From positions 78,096-142,095 of the forward strand of contig NZ_BCZE01000003.1 of NCBI RefSeq assembly GCF_001598555.1: a DNA stretch of 64,000 nucleotides. The letters are read 5' to 3'. The notes below the pieces were generated by a model. The model saw nothing but the letters and a program-made list of their open reading frames with translations, was not told the DNA's origin and did not search any database. The position numbers were made by a program, and so were the translations under genes. Shown here one piece after another: positions 26,188-34,731 of this stretch. Positions within the stretch are counted from its first letter, which is position 1. Every line of letters starts with the position of its first letter. Source of the stretch: Novosphingobium rosa NBRC 15208. Its GTDB lineage: Bacteria > Pseudomonadota > Alphaproteobacteria > Sphingomonadales > Sphingomonadaceae.

Positions 26188-27539
26188 ACAAGCACTTTCA
26201 GGCCCGTCGCATGCCCCGCATGATGCCGGGCATCGCCACGGTTCTGAATTTGGCTTTGCTTTGCGGCCTGCCTTCGGCGGTTCAGGCGCAAAATACGCCC
26301 TCCGAGGTGAGCTACCACACCCATCTGCATGACACGCTGATCGATCTGGCCCGGCGCTATTTCAACAGGGTCGAGGATTATCGCGTGGTGCAGCAGCTCA
26401 ACCATGTGCCGATCCCGGAACATCTCCAGCCAGACATCGATCTGCGCATTCCCGTCAACCTGCTGCGCGGCGCATCGGTCACCGCGAGCGTCATCAGCTT
26501 TCGCGGCGATGTGCGGCTGGGCGAGGACCGCCACGCCGCCAGCCAGGGCGCGGTGCTGACCGAAGGCACGCGGATCGAGACCGGCGCCACCTCCTTCCTC
26601 AGCCTGCGCGCGGCGGATGGCTCTGTGGTGACCATGCCCTCGCAAAGCGTGGTGCGCCTTTCGCGCATGCGCCGCATCCTGCTGACCGGCACGCTGGACC
26701 AGCAGTTCAGCGTGGAGCATGGGCGGCTGGAAACCACCGTCGCCAAGCAGGTCGGCCCGGCCAGCCATTATGAGGTGCGCACCCCCATCGCCGTTTCGGC
26801 GGTGCGCGGCACGGTGTTTCGCGTCAATTACGGAGACGGCCCCTCGCTGACCGAGGTGCTGGGCGGCACGGTGGCCGTGGGCGCGCCCGGCGCGGCCCAT
26901 CCCCAGATGATCCCGTTGGGCGAAGGCGCGGCAGTGGCGCCGGGCGGCGGCATCCATACCGAGCCTCTGCTGCCCGCCCCCGCCTTTGCCGAAGCCAACC
27001 GCCTTCAGGCCGGGCATGAGCTGCTCTTTTCGCTGGCCCCGGTTCCGGGCGCGGCCTCCTATCATCTCCAGATCGCGCGGGATGCCGGGTTTCAGGATAT
27101 CGTCGCCGAGACCTCTTCAGTCACGCCCGAAGGCCATTTCGCCAACCTGCCCGAAGGCAACTGGTTCGCCCGTGCCACCGCCATCTCCAATACAGGTTTC
27201 GAAGGCCTGCCCGCCACGCAGGGCTTCGAACGGCGGGCCCATGCCCTGGACGCCGATATCGGCCGGCTCTCGGCGCATAGCTGGCGCGTGACGTGGCGCT
27301 ATTCAGGCGATGCGGGCACGCATTTCCGGGTGCAGATGATCCCCATCGACAAGCATGGCGAGCCCTTGGCCAAACATCCGGGCAAGCTCGCGCTGGATGA
27401 GGACAATCTCCATGGCTCCGCCCTGCGGCTGGACGATGTGCCCCCCGGCCCCTATCGCTGGCGTGTCGGCGCGATCAGCAGCCCCGCGCGGGATGATGAT
27501 CTGTGGACGCCATGGCGCGAGATCAGGATCGAGCGCTGA
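26184..27539 (+). CDS. Exported LysM-like/FecR-domain protein
   Basis: 451 residues from ATG 26184, with GGAGGA before it. Signal peptide (to about AQA, 35), a LysM-like segment (TLIDLARRYFNRVEDYRVVQQLNHV, 50-75) then a FecR domain (about 100-235; SVVTMPSQSVVRLSRM, TPIAVSAVRGTVFRV) and two C-terminal Fn3-like parts with YHLQIARDAGF. FecR domains in periplasmic proteins commonly pair with CHASE2 sensors. This one may pass a cell-wall or polysaccharide state to the CHASE2 kinase, whose gene overlaps its 3' end by 37 bp. That pairing is inference. Confidence 0.85.
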   Translation: MNKHFQARRMPRMMPGIATVLNLALLCGLPSAVQAQNTPSEVSYHTHLHDTLIDLARRYFNRVEDYRVVQQLNHVPIPEHLQPDIDLRIPVNLLRGASVTASVISFRGDVRLGEDRHAASQGAVLTEGTRIETGATSFLSLRAADGSVVTMPSQSVVRLSRMRRILLTGTLDQQFSVEHGRLETTVAKQVGPASHYEVRTPIAVSAVRGTVFRVNYGDGPSLTEVLGGTVAVGAPGAAHPQMIPLGEGAAVAPGGGIHTEPLLPAPAFAEANRLQAGHELLFSLAPVPGAASYHLQIARDAGFQDIVAETSSVTPEGHFANLPEGNWFARATAISNTGFEGLPATQGFERRAHALDADIGRLSAHSWRVTWRYSGDAGTHFRVQMIPIDKHGEPLAKHPGKLALDEDNLHGSALRLDDVPPGPYRWRVGAISSPARDDDLWTPWREIRIER

Positions 27540-29746
27540 AACGCCCCTATCGCCGCCTGCTGCTGGAATGGAGCGTGATCCTCTGCTTTGCCGGCGGCAT
27601 TGCGGCAGCGCTGGCGTGGACAGGCGGCGCGCGAAGGTTGGACAACCAGATCTATGACCGGCTGATCCGCTGGCGCGCGCCGCCGGTCGATCCGCGGATC
27701 CAGATCGTGGCCATCGATGATGACAGCCTGAAACGCCTTGGCGCATGGCCCTGGCGGCGCGACCTGCATGCCCGCCTGATCGAACGCCTCAGCCGCGCCG
27801 GGGCCACGCTGATCGCCTATGACGTGCTGTTTGTCGAACCCACGCCCGATGATGCCGCGCTGGGGCAGGCGCTGTCGCGCGCAAGCCCGGTGATCGCCCC
27901 CATGCTGTTTCAGGCGCCGGGCAGCAATGGCGCGGCGGTCGACGCCGTGCCCCCGATCCAGCAAGTGCGCGCCCATGCGCAGATCGGCCATGTCGATCTG
28001 GAGGCCGACAGCGACGGCCTGATCCGCCATATCGCACTCAGCGAAAGCGCCGGTGTCAGCGCCCCCGTGCCGCATCTGATGGAACTGGCCTATCGCCGGA
28101 TCGAGGGCCATCCCTCGCCCGTCTTCACAGCCCATGGCGCCCCGGTGCTGCTGCCCTATGCCAGACAGACCGGCGCCTTTCCCACCGCGCCCTTCGCCTC
28201 TGTGCTGGCGGGCGAGGTGCCCGACGTCTTCCTGCGCGGCAAGATCGTGCTGGTGGGCGCCACCGCCACCGGCGTGGGTGACCGCTATCCCACCCCTCTG
28301 CCCGGCGGCGCTGCCATGCCGGGGGTGGAGCTTCAGGCTCATCTGCTCAACGCGATGCTGGCCGGGCGGATGATCCGCGCCGTGCCGCCGCTCTGGCTGG
28401 CGTTGATCTCGGTGCTGCCGGTGCTGGCGCTGATGCTGGGCTTCTGGCGCTGGACGCCCGCCATGGCGCTGCGCTGTTCGCTCGCGGCGATCCTGCTGGT
28501 GCTGGGCGGATCGGCGGCGGGCCTGCTGCTGGCGGGCTGGTGGGCGCCGCCCGGCGCGATGCTGGCCGGTCTGCTGCTGGCCTATCCACTCTGGGGCTGG
28601 CGGCGGCTTCAGGCGATCAGCGACTATGTCGACGCTGAAATCGCCCGTTTCGCCGCGGAAAAGGATCTGGCCCTCCCCCGCCGGGAACGCGCCCTCCCCA
28701 CCGATGTGATCGAGGCCCAGACCCAGCAACTGGCCGGCGCGATCGACCGCATCCGCGACATCCGCCGCTTCGCCACCGACACCATCGAGCATCTGCCCGA
28801 CGCCGTGCTGGTCGCCGGGGTGGATGAACGTGTCACGCTGGCCAATGCCGCCGCCATCGCCATGATGGGCGGCAATCTGGCGGGCTTTCTGCTCAGCGAC
28901 ATTCTGGCCGCCATCACGCTGGAACGCCATGAGGACGAGATCACCACCGCCGATGGCCGCCGCGTCGTCATCGCCCGCGCCCGGCTGGAGCATGCCAATG
29001 GCCAGCACAGCGGCTGGATCGTGCGCCTTGTCGACATCACCCCCATCCGCGAGGCCGAACGCACCCGCGAGGAGGTGCTGCAACTGCTGAGCCACGATAT
29101 GCGCTCGCCCCAGGCCTCGATCATCACGATGGTCGAAGGGCCGCAGGGGGCGGATTTGCCGCGCGATCTGGCCGGGCGCATCGCCCGCCATGCGCGACGC
29201 ACCATGACTCTGGCCGATGGCTTCGTGCAACTGGCCCGCGCTCAGGCCGCGCCGTTCGAGCCGGTCGAGATCATGCTGGCCGATATGCTGATCGAGGCCG
29301 CCGACGATCTGCTCCCACTGGCCCGCGAAAAGGGCGTTGGCATCGTTCTGGACGGCGCCGAGGAACCGGTTTTCCTGATGGCCGAGCCGCAAATGTTGCT
29401 GCGCGCCTTCACCAATCTGATCGACAATGCCGTGAAATACAGCCCGCAAGGCAGCACCATCACCTGCGCCATCCAGCCCGGCCCCGGCGCGCAGGAAGCG
29501 GAAGTCTCGATCCGCGATCAGGGCGAAGGGATGCCCGATGCCGTGCGGCGCAATCTGTTCGGGCGCTTCGTGGCGGGCAACGGCAAGGAAAAACGCAGCG
29601 CCGGACTAGGGCTGGCCTTCGTCAAGACGGTGATGGACCGCCACGGCGCCACCATCGCCTGCGAGAGCGGGCCGGGAGGCACGACCTTCACCATGCGGTT
29701 CGACACGCTGCCGGACGAACCCTTGCCTGTTGAGGATGAAGATTAG
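27503..29746 (+). CDS. CHASE2-domain sensor histidine kinase
   Basis: 747 residues from GTG 27503 (ATG 27512 is equally possible and three residues shorter). N-terminal membrane helix (about 21-41), periplasmic CHASE2 domain (about 45-290; IQIVAIDDDSLKRLGAWPWRR, GKIVLVGATATG), three membrane helices (about 297-362), a PAS-like segment (about 425-515), HisKA with phospho-acceptor His531 (LLSHDMRSPQ) and HATPase with NLIDNAVKYSP and DQGEGMP. It overlaps the FecR-protein gene, so the three proteins form one signalling unit with the OmpR-type regulator. Confidence 0.92.
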   Translation: MDAMARDQDRALKRPYRRLLLEWSVILCFAGGIAAALAWTGGARRLDNQIYDRLIRWRAPPVDPRIQIVAIDDDSLKRLGAWPWRRDLHARLIERLSRAGATLIAYDVLFVEPTPDDAALGQALSRASPVIAPMLFQAPGSNGAAVDAVPPIQQVRAHAQIGHVDLEADSDGLIRHIALSESAGVSAPVPHLMELAYRRIEGHPSPVFTAHGAPVLLPYARQTGAFPTAPFASVLAGEVPDVFLRGKIVLVGATATGVGDRYPTPLPGGAAMPGVELQAHLLNAMLAGRMIRAVPPLWLALISVLPVLALMLGFWRWTPAMALRCSLAAILLVLGGSAAGLLLAGWWAPPGAMLAGLLLAYPLWGWRRLQAISDYVDAEIARFAAEKDLALPRRERALPTDVIEAQTQQLAGAIDRIRDIRRFATDTIEHLPDAVLVAGVDERVTLANAAAIAMMGGNLAGFLLSDILAAITLERHEDEITTADGRRVVIARARLEHANGQHSGWIVRLVDITPIREAERTREEVLQLLSHDMRSPQASIITMVEGPQGADLPRDLAGRIARHARRTMTLADGFVQLARAQAAPFEPVEIMLADMLIEAADDLLPLAREKGVGIVLDGAEEPVFLMAEPQMLLRAFTNLIDNAVKYSPQGSTITCAIQPGPGAQEAEVSIRDQGEGMPDAVRRNLFGRFVAGNGKEKRSAGLGLAFVKTVMDRHGATIACESGPGGTTFTMRFDTLPDEPLPVEDED

Positions 29747-29750
29747 GTCC

Positions 29751-30056
29751 ATGCCCTATCTCTTTTCATCCGAAGAGTTTTCTGGCTTTTTCACACCGCC
29801 CATGCGCGATGTGACGCAAAGCGCCGAGCCGGTTCTCGACATCTGGCCCTATGTGGACAGCATCGATCTGGAGGCTCTGGGCGTGACCGGCCTGCACGAT
29901 GTGCGGCATCTCTATCGCGATGGCGCGCAGCGCTTCGACCATATCCTGATCGGCACGGAGCGCTTCAACACGCTGCTGGCCATCATCGTGGATCGAGACG
30001 GGAAAGCCGTGCTGGGCCATCATCTGCTCGATCTGAACAGGGCCTATCAGTCTTAG
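29751..30056 (+). CDS. Small protein of unknown function after the CHASE2 kinase
   Basis: 101 residues from ATG 29751, four bases after the kinase stop; an ATG at 29736 inside the kinase gene is an alternative. No signal peptide or membrane helix. Compact and acidic with DIWPYVDSIDLEALGVTGLHDVRHLYRDGAQRFDH and IDLEAL-type helices; it looks folded. I recognise no family. Its 3' end overlaps the convergent GntR gene by 4 bp. Confidence 0.65.
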   Translation: MPYLFSSEEFSGFFTPPMRDVTQSAEPVLDIWPYVDSIDLEALGVTGLHDVRHLYRDGAQRFDHILIGTERFNTLLAIIVDRDGKAVLGHHLLDLNRAYQS

Positions 30057-30715
30057 GCCGGACGCGGCGCCGCCAGCGCCTGCTCCAGCCTTGCATGGGC
30101 CGCCGTCAGATGATCGCGCAGCAGCGTGCTGGATCGCGCCGCATCGCGCGCTACCAGAGCATGGATCACCGCCCCCATCTCGCCCGCCGTTTCGCGCTGA
30201 TCCTCGGGCCCGCGCCGTGCATGCAAAATGCGCAAACGGCGATGGAGCGACAGCATCGTCCCCGCCAACAGCGCATTGCCGCTGCCGATGGCGATCAACC
30301 GCTGCAAAGCGGCCAGCGCCTCGGCAAAGCGCCCCTGCCCGCCCTTTTGCGCGGCGGCGCCTTCCATCTCGCGCAGCATATGGTTGAGCCCGGTGCGGGC
30401 CCCCTCGCCCATATTGCGCGCAGCCTCGGCAGCGGCATGGGGCTCGACCAGCAGGCGCAGGGCGAAAGCATCGCGCAATTCCACCCCGCCCATCTCCGGG
30501 CAGGCGCGATAGCCGATGTTGGGCCGCTTGAAGACCAGCCTTTCGGCCTCCAGCTGGCTCAGTGCCTCGCGGATCGGGGTCTGCGACATGGCGAGATCGC
30601 GCGCCACACGATCGATGGCGACGCGCTCGCCCGGGGCGATGCGCGCGGTCAGGATCATCGCCAGCAGATGGTCATAGGCCCGCTGGACCAAAGTGGGCAC
30701 GGCAAGGCTGATCAT
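30053..30715 (-). CDS. GntR-family transcription regulator, FCD (FadR) subfamily
   Basis: 220 residues from ATG 30715; a TTG at 30790 would add 25. N-terminal winged helix (VQRAYDHLLAMILTARIAPGERV, then DLAMSQTPIREALSQLEAERLV) and C-terminal FCD ligand domain with FALRLLVEPHAAAEAA and the metal-binding His pattern (HRRLRILH, HALVARD). FCD regulators bind sugar acids or short carboxylic acids and repress catabolic genes. It lies downstream of the KDPGal aldolase and SDR genes on the same strand, and a matching operator lies before the aldolase gene. Confidence 0.9.
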   Translation of the reverse strand: MISLAVPTLVQRAYDHLLAMILTARIAPGERVAIDRVARDLAMSQTPIREALSQLEAERLVFKRPNIGYRACPEMGGVELRDAFALRLLVEPHAAAEAARNMGEGARTGLNHMLREMEGAAAQKGGQGRFAEALAALQRLIAIGSGNALLAGTMLSLHRRLRILHARRGPEDQRETAGEMGAVIHALVARDAARSSTLLRDHLTAAHARLEQALAAPRPA

Positions 30716-30886
30716 GCCGTCGCCCGGATTCTGAACGAGAAGACCACCACGCGTAACCGTTGCCACCACTCTGTCCTGCCAGCGCCCCAAAAAAGCCGCA
30801 CGCCCCCGCGTGCAGCCTGTTCCGGGCGCCTAGCACAGGGGGCGAAGGGCCGCCATTGGCCAATTGCCCCCTGCGGCCGGGCGTGC

Positions 30887-31672
30887 TTACGCCCCGGTGC
30901 GCGCCATGGCGAAAGGCGCGAAGGCCTGCTGCACCGGCATGATCTCGATGGTGTTCACATTGAGATGCGCGGGCAGACGCAGCACCGCCTCGGCGGTATC
31001 GACCACATCCTCGGCGCTGAGCGGCTTCATGTTCTCGTAGACCTTGGCAGCCGCGCCATCGTCGCCCCGGAAGCGCACCTGCGAGAATTCGGTCTCGCAA
31101 GCGCCCGGCTCCAGCGAGGTGACGCGGATCGGCGTCCCCAGCAGATCGGCCCGCAGGTTGAGCGAAAACTGGCGCACAAACGCCTTGGTGGCCCCGTAAA
31201 CATTGCCGCCGGGATAGGGATAGGTCGCCGCCACGGAGCTAAGATTGATGATATGGCCACGCCCGCGCTCCACCATGCCGGGCAGCACGGCGTGAGCGAT
31301 GCGCACCAGACCGGTGACATTGGTCTCGATCATTGTCTCCCAGTCAGAGAGCTGCGCGCGCTGCGCCGGCTCCAGACCCAGCGCAAGCCCTGCATTGTTG
31401 AAGACGATATCGATGGCCTTGAACGCCTCGGGCAGATCGGCGACCAGCTTGTGACCGGCATCAGGATCACGGATATCCAGCGGCACGGCCAGCAGCCGGT
31501 CGCCGCCCTCGGCCTTGAGCGACTCCAGCCGTTCCGCGCGGCGGCCGGTGGCGATCACCTTGCCGCCCGCCGCCAGCACACGCCGCGCCATGGCCTGACC
31601 AAAGCCCGAGGTGGCGCCGGTGACCAGAGCGACGCGCCCCTCGGCCCAGAGATCGGAAGGGTTGCTCGGCAT
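30887..31672 (-). CDS. ydfG: SDR oxidoreductase, YdfG-like (3-hydroxy acid dehydrogenase)
   Basis: 261 residues from ATG 31672, which has AGGAG 8 nt upstream. Classical short-chain dehydrogenase: NADP-binding TGATSGFG (18-25), the following TGRRAERL, NNAGLALG, catalytic Ser in LSSVA and YGATK. The C-terminal VNTIEIMPVQQAF matches YdfG, which oxidises 3-hydroxy acids such as serine, allo-threonine and 3-hydroxyisobutyrate, and can reduce malonic semialdehyde. Between the aldolase and GntR genes, all on the minus strand. Confidence 0.85.
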   Translation of the reverse strand: MPSNPSDLWAEGRVALVTGATSGFGQAMARRVLAAGGKVIATGRRAERLESLKAEGGDRLLAVPLDIRDPDAGHKLVADLPEAFKAIDIVFNNAGLALGLEPAQRAQLSDWETMIETNVTGLVRIAHAVLPGMVERGRGHIINLSSVAATYPYPGGNVYGATKAFVRQFSLNLRADLLGTPIRVTSLEPGACETEFSQVRFRGDDGAAAKVYENMKPLSAEDVVDTAEAVLRLPAHLNVNTIEIMPVQQAFAPFAMARTGA

Positions 31673-31757
31673 GGGGAACTCCTTGGAAATCTGCGGGATA
31701 ATCACCAGGGAGCCTTAGCGCGCCTTGCCGCAGGCGTCCATGGCCAGACCGCCGCCG

Positions 31758-32417
31758 TTAGACTGAAGTATCGATCACCAGCCCCTGCGCCTCACGCGCG
31801 GCGGCCACAAAGGCGCGGGCAATCGCACCGACGTCGCCAGCGCTGCGCCCCGGGCGATAGAGCGCCGATCCCAGCCCGGCGCCATCCGCACCCGCCGCGA
31901 ACCAGTCCGACAGATTGTCCACCGCCACGCCGCCAACCGCCAGCAAGGCCGTATCGGCAGGCAGCACCGCGCGCAGAGCCTTCACATAGGACGGCCCCAC
32001 ACCCTCCGCCGGGAACAGCTTCAGCCCCGTGGCCCCGGCATCCAGCGCGGTGAAAGCCTCGCTGGCGGTGAAAAAGCCCGGCAGGCTGACCATGCCCGCC
32101 TCGACACTGGCGGCGATCACATCGGTGTCGACATTGGGCGAAACGATCAGCCGTCCGCCCGCATCATGCACCTGCGCCACCTGGCGACGCGTCAGCACCG
32201 TGCCCGCGCCGATCAGCACCTGAGGCCCGAAACGACGCGCCAGACGGCCAATGGAGTCAAAGGGATCAGGCGAGTTGAGCGGCACCTCGATCATGCTGAA
32301 ACCAGCCTCGACCAGCTGTTCGCCCACGGCCTCCACCTCTTCGGGGCGCACCCCGCGCAAGATGGCGACCAACGGACAATGGCTCATGGCGGCGGACAGA
32401 TTGGCAATCGCACTCAT
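31758..32417 (-). CDS. dgoA: 2-dehydro-3-deoxy-6-phosphogalactonate aldolase
   Basis: 219 residues from ATG 32417 with GGAG about 9 nt upstream. KDPG/KDPGal aldolase family: Glu44 (MIEVPLNSPDP), GAGTVL, the Schiff-base Lys133 in GLKLFPAE and VGGVAVDNL. The pattern LVAILRGVRPEEV and EVPLNSP is that of DgoA rather than of Eda. It splits KDPGal to pyruvate and glyceraldehyde 3-phosphate in galactonate degradation. The kinase and dehydratase for this route are not in the window. Confidence 0.9.
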   Translation of the reverse strand: MSAIANLSAAMSHCPLVAILRGVRPEEVEAVGEQLVEAGFSMIEVPLNSPDPFDSIGRLARRFGPQVLIGAGTVLTRRQVAQVHDAGGRLIVSPNVDTDVIAASVEAGMVSLPGFFTASEAFTALDAGATGLKLFPAEGVGPSYVKALRAVLPADTALLAVGGVAVDNLSDWFAAGADGAGLGSALYRPGRSAGDVGAIARAFVAAAREAQGLVIDTSV

Positions 32418-32493
32418 CGGGCAAACTCCATCGCAGGCATACAACGGCAACAGCCGACAGGCCGCCACGTTCCGTGCAGGCTCGTGCAGGGGT

Positions 32494-32510
32494 TTCTAGT
32501 CGGACTAGAA
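32494..32510. promoter_or_regulatory. Palindromic operator, likely for the GntR/FCD regulator
   Basis: Perfect 17-bp palindrome with arms TTCTAGTC and GACTAGAA around one G. Its core TAGTCGGACTA fits the TxGTCxGACxA pattern of FCD-type GntR operators such as FadR. It lies 77 bp upstream of the aldolase start, in the aldolase/OhrR divergent region. Confidence 0.65.
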
Positions 32511-32547
32511 CGGAAATGCCACCGCGCGATGGGCATGAGCCTTCCTT

Positions 32548-32575
32548 GCAATTCAATCGCACTCGATTATATTGC
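32548..32575. promoter_or_regulatory. Composite palindrome before the MarR/OhrR-like gene
   Basis: Arms GCAATxxAATCG and CGATTxxATTGC around a CACT centre, ten matched pairs in 28 bp. It ends five bases before the ATG at 32580. The AT-rich inverted repeat and location suit autorepression by the MarR product. Confidence 0.65.
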
Positions 32576-32579
32576 GGGA

Positions 32580-33035
32580 ATGAAGAACGAAGCCCCCTCC
32601 TCCGTCACCGGCACGCTGGACGATTTCCTCTGCTTCTCGGTCTATTCGACCGGGCTGGCGGTGAATCGCTTCTACAAGCCGCTGCTCGACCGGCTGGGGC
32701 TGACCTATCTGCAATATCTGCTGATCGTGTTGCTGCGCGAGAAAGACGGCCAGACCGTCAGCGAAATCGGCGAGCAGTTGTTTCTGGAATCCTCCACCCT
32801 CACCCCGCTGATCAAGCGCATGGAGGCCGCCGGGCACCTCACCCGCCGCCGCGACAGCAAGGATGAGCGCGTGGTGCGCGTATCGCTGACCGATCAGGGG
32901 CGAGAGCTGGCAACACAGGCTTCGTGCATTCCGCAAGAGGTGTTCGAGGGGCTGGGCATGTCGCTGGAGGAGCTGCGCTCGCTGGATGGCGCGTTGAAGA
33001 TTTTGCGTAAGAGGTTGTTTCAGCAAGCCAGGTAA
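32580..33035 (+). CDS. MarR-family regulator, OhrR-like
   Basis: 151 residues from ATG 32580. OhrR hallmark: DDFLCFSVYSTGLAVNRFYKPLLDRLGLTYLQYLLIVLL, with the redox Cys18 at the family position, and a second Cys116 that would permit a two-Cys switch as in Xanthomonas OhrR. A winged helix follows (SEIGEQLFLESSTLTPLIKRME, RRRDSKDERVV). OhrR proteins repress ohr and are released by organic hydroperoxides. No ohr gene is in the window, so the target may be itself or distant. Confidence 0.9.
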   Translation: MKNEAPSSVTGTLDDFLCFSVYSTGLAVNRFYKPLLDRLGLTYLQYLLIVLLREKDGQTVSEIGEQLFLESSTLTPLIKRMEAAGHLTRRRDSKDERVVRVSLTDQGRELATQASCIPQEVFEGLGMSLEELRSLDGALKILRKRLFQQAR

Positions 33036-33046
33036 AAAGGGGAAAT

Positions 33047-33258
33047 GCGAGGGTCATCGCCCTCGCGCTCCCTTTATTGCCTGCGTGGCGCTTCGGGTTC
33101 GGCAGCAGAGCAAAGTCGCCGCGCCGCAGGCAGATGCACGCGATTTATGCCTGCGGGGCCTGAGGTCCTGCAGGTGGAGCGGCTGGGCGCACCGTTTCGG
33201 CGCCACTGCCCATGAGCCGGAAGACGGAATGGGCGTGCGAGGGGGTACCCCCCCTCGC
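33047..33258 (-). repeat. Dispersed junction repeat, copy B (inverted)
   Basis: Both ends complete. Read on the minus strand: hairpin with arms GCGAGGGGG/CCCCCTCGC (33237-33258), CCATTCCGTCTTCCGGC, GGCAGTGGCGCCGAAACG, GCTCCACCTGCAGG, GCCTGCGGCGCGGCGAC, then AAAGGGAGCGCGAGGGCGATG and its closing CCCTCGC (33047-33066). It fills the convergent gap between the OhrR-like and aminotransferase genes. Confidence 0.88.
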
Positions 33259-33310
33259 ATCTCCTCTTCTTTCTTCTTATCAACTTTCCACCACAACCCC
33301 TTGAAACAAC

Positions 33311-33346
33311 AAAAAAGGCGCCCGACCCCGAAGGACCGGACGCCTT
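33311..33346 (-). terminator. Rho-independent terminator of the Tat aminotransferase gene
   Basis: On the minus strand a stem GGCGTCCGGTCC/GGTCGGGCGCC with loop around TTCGG is followed by TTTTTTG. It lies 50 bp past the stop at 33396. Confidence 0.8.
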
Positions 33347-33395
33347 TCCCGCTCTCATCCGGCCTGCGGGGTTAGCCGCGATGGCCGGAGCCCTC

Positions 33396-34556
33396 TCAAG
33401 CCTTGTAAGTCTTCTCCACGGCGGCGCGGAAGTTGGCCATATCCTGGGCCGAACCCACGGTGATGCGCGAGGTGGTCGGCCAGATCGGCCAATTGCGACC
33501 GATCTGCACCTTTTCGGTCAACAGCGCGGTCTGCATTTCCTTGGCGGGCTTCTTCCAGTTCACCATGAACATGTTGGCCTCGGCGCCCGGGTGATATTCG
33601 ATGCCCTTCTTGCCGAGCCAGGCGAGGGTTTCCTCGCGGTTGGCGATCATCTCGTTGCGGCGGGCCTTGATGAGGCCGGCTTCGGTGTAGACCGCCGCGC
33701 CGCAGGCCATGGCGGTGATCGAGATGCCACCCGAAACGGCGTTGTAGAGGGCGATCTTCTGCTGCACTTCCGGCGCCGCGAAGGTCAGGCCCAGGCGGAT
33801 ACCCGCCATGCCGAACAGCTTCGAGAAGGTGCGCATCACGATGAGGTCCTTGCGGTTGCCAAGGAGCTTCAGAGCGGAAGGCGCTTCCGAGAAGTGGATA
33901 TAGGCTTCGTCAACCAGCACCATCGAACCGGCGGGCTTGTTGTCGAGCAGCCACTGGATGTCGGCCAGCGAGGTGACCGTGCCGGTGGGGTTGTTGGGGG
34001 TGCAGATGTAGTAGAGGCCGGCGTTGGGGTTGGAGGCCAGCATGGCCTTGACGTCAGCACCCTTGCCGATGGTCTGCGGCGCCTTGGCGAGCGGCGCGCC
34101 CAGATAGGCAGCGGTGCGCCAGGCCGACTCGAAGGTGGGATCGACGGTGACCAGACCCTTGGTGGGCGAGCAGAAGGCCGCCACGATGCTGACCAGCGGA
34201 CCGCCCGAACCCGGCCAGATGCGGACCACCGACTGGTCCACGCCCTCGGTGGCGGCGACGGTCGAGATCAGCTTGTCCTTCAGATCGTCGGGATCGTAGC
34301 GGTTGCCGGCGGCGGCATACTTGGCGATGGCCTGCACGCCCGAAGCGAAGGGGCCGGTCCAGCATTCGTTGGCACCGATGATCGTGCCGCCCTTGAGCGA
34401 GCGGGCGGCCTGCTGCTGGGCCGAGGCGGTGCCGATGAAAGCGGTGGGCGAAGCGGCGGCGGCGCCGAGAAGAGCGGCGATCTTGCCGAAGTTGCGGCGC
34501 GAGAAGCCGCGCTCGATCAGATCTTCCTGAGCGTTTTCCTGGAGTGACACGACCAT
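33396..34556 (-). CDS. Tat-exported PLP-dependent aminotransferase, HisC-like
   Basis: 386 residues. A twin-arginine signal at the start (SRRNFGKIAALLG, Arg20-Arg21; then hydrophobic to TASAQ) precedes a fold-type I aminotransferase: TPNNPTGT (186-193), Asp216 in VDEAY, PLP Lys246 in RTFSKLFGMAG and SRITVGS. The usual NENPYG of HisC is replaced by NECWTGP. A cytoplasmic histidine role is unlikely with the Tat signal; it should act in the periplasm, with PLP loaded before export. A paralogue lies at 56372. GGGGAC precedes the ATG. Confidence 0.88.
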   Translation of the reverse strand: MVVSLQENAQEDLIERGFSRRNFGKIAALLGAAAASPTAFIGTASAQQQAARSLKGGTIIGANECWTGPFASGVQAIAKYAAAGNRYDPDDLKDKLISTVAATEGVDQSVVRIWPGSGGPLVSIVAAFCSPTKGLVTVDPTFESAWRTAAYLGAPLAKAPQTIGKGADVKAMLASNPNAGLYYICTPNNPTGTVTSLADIQWLLDNKPAGSMVLVDEAYIHFSEAPSALKLLGNRKDLIVMRTFSKLFGMAGIRLGLTFAAPEVQQKIALYNAVSGGISITAMACGAAVYTEAGLIKARRNEMIANREETLAWLGKKGIEYHPGAEANMFMVNWKKPAKEMQTALLTEKVQIGRNWPIWPTTSRITVGSAQDMANFRAAVEKTYKA

Positions 34557-34731
34557 AGTTGTCCCCTTCTGCCGGCCCTGTGCCAGCCTTGCTGAATATG
34601 CTGAACGCTCCGGTCCGCCCGCATTTGGCTATCGGATGGCCGGGGTCCCCCTTCCGCAATGATGGCTACAGGCTGAACGCGCCTTTGGGCATACGTCAGA
34701 TCACCCCCCTCCGGGGCGAAGTCGCCGGGTA

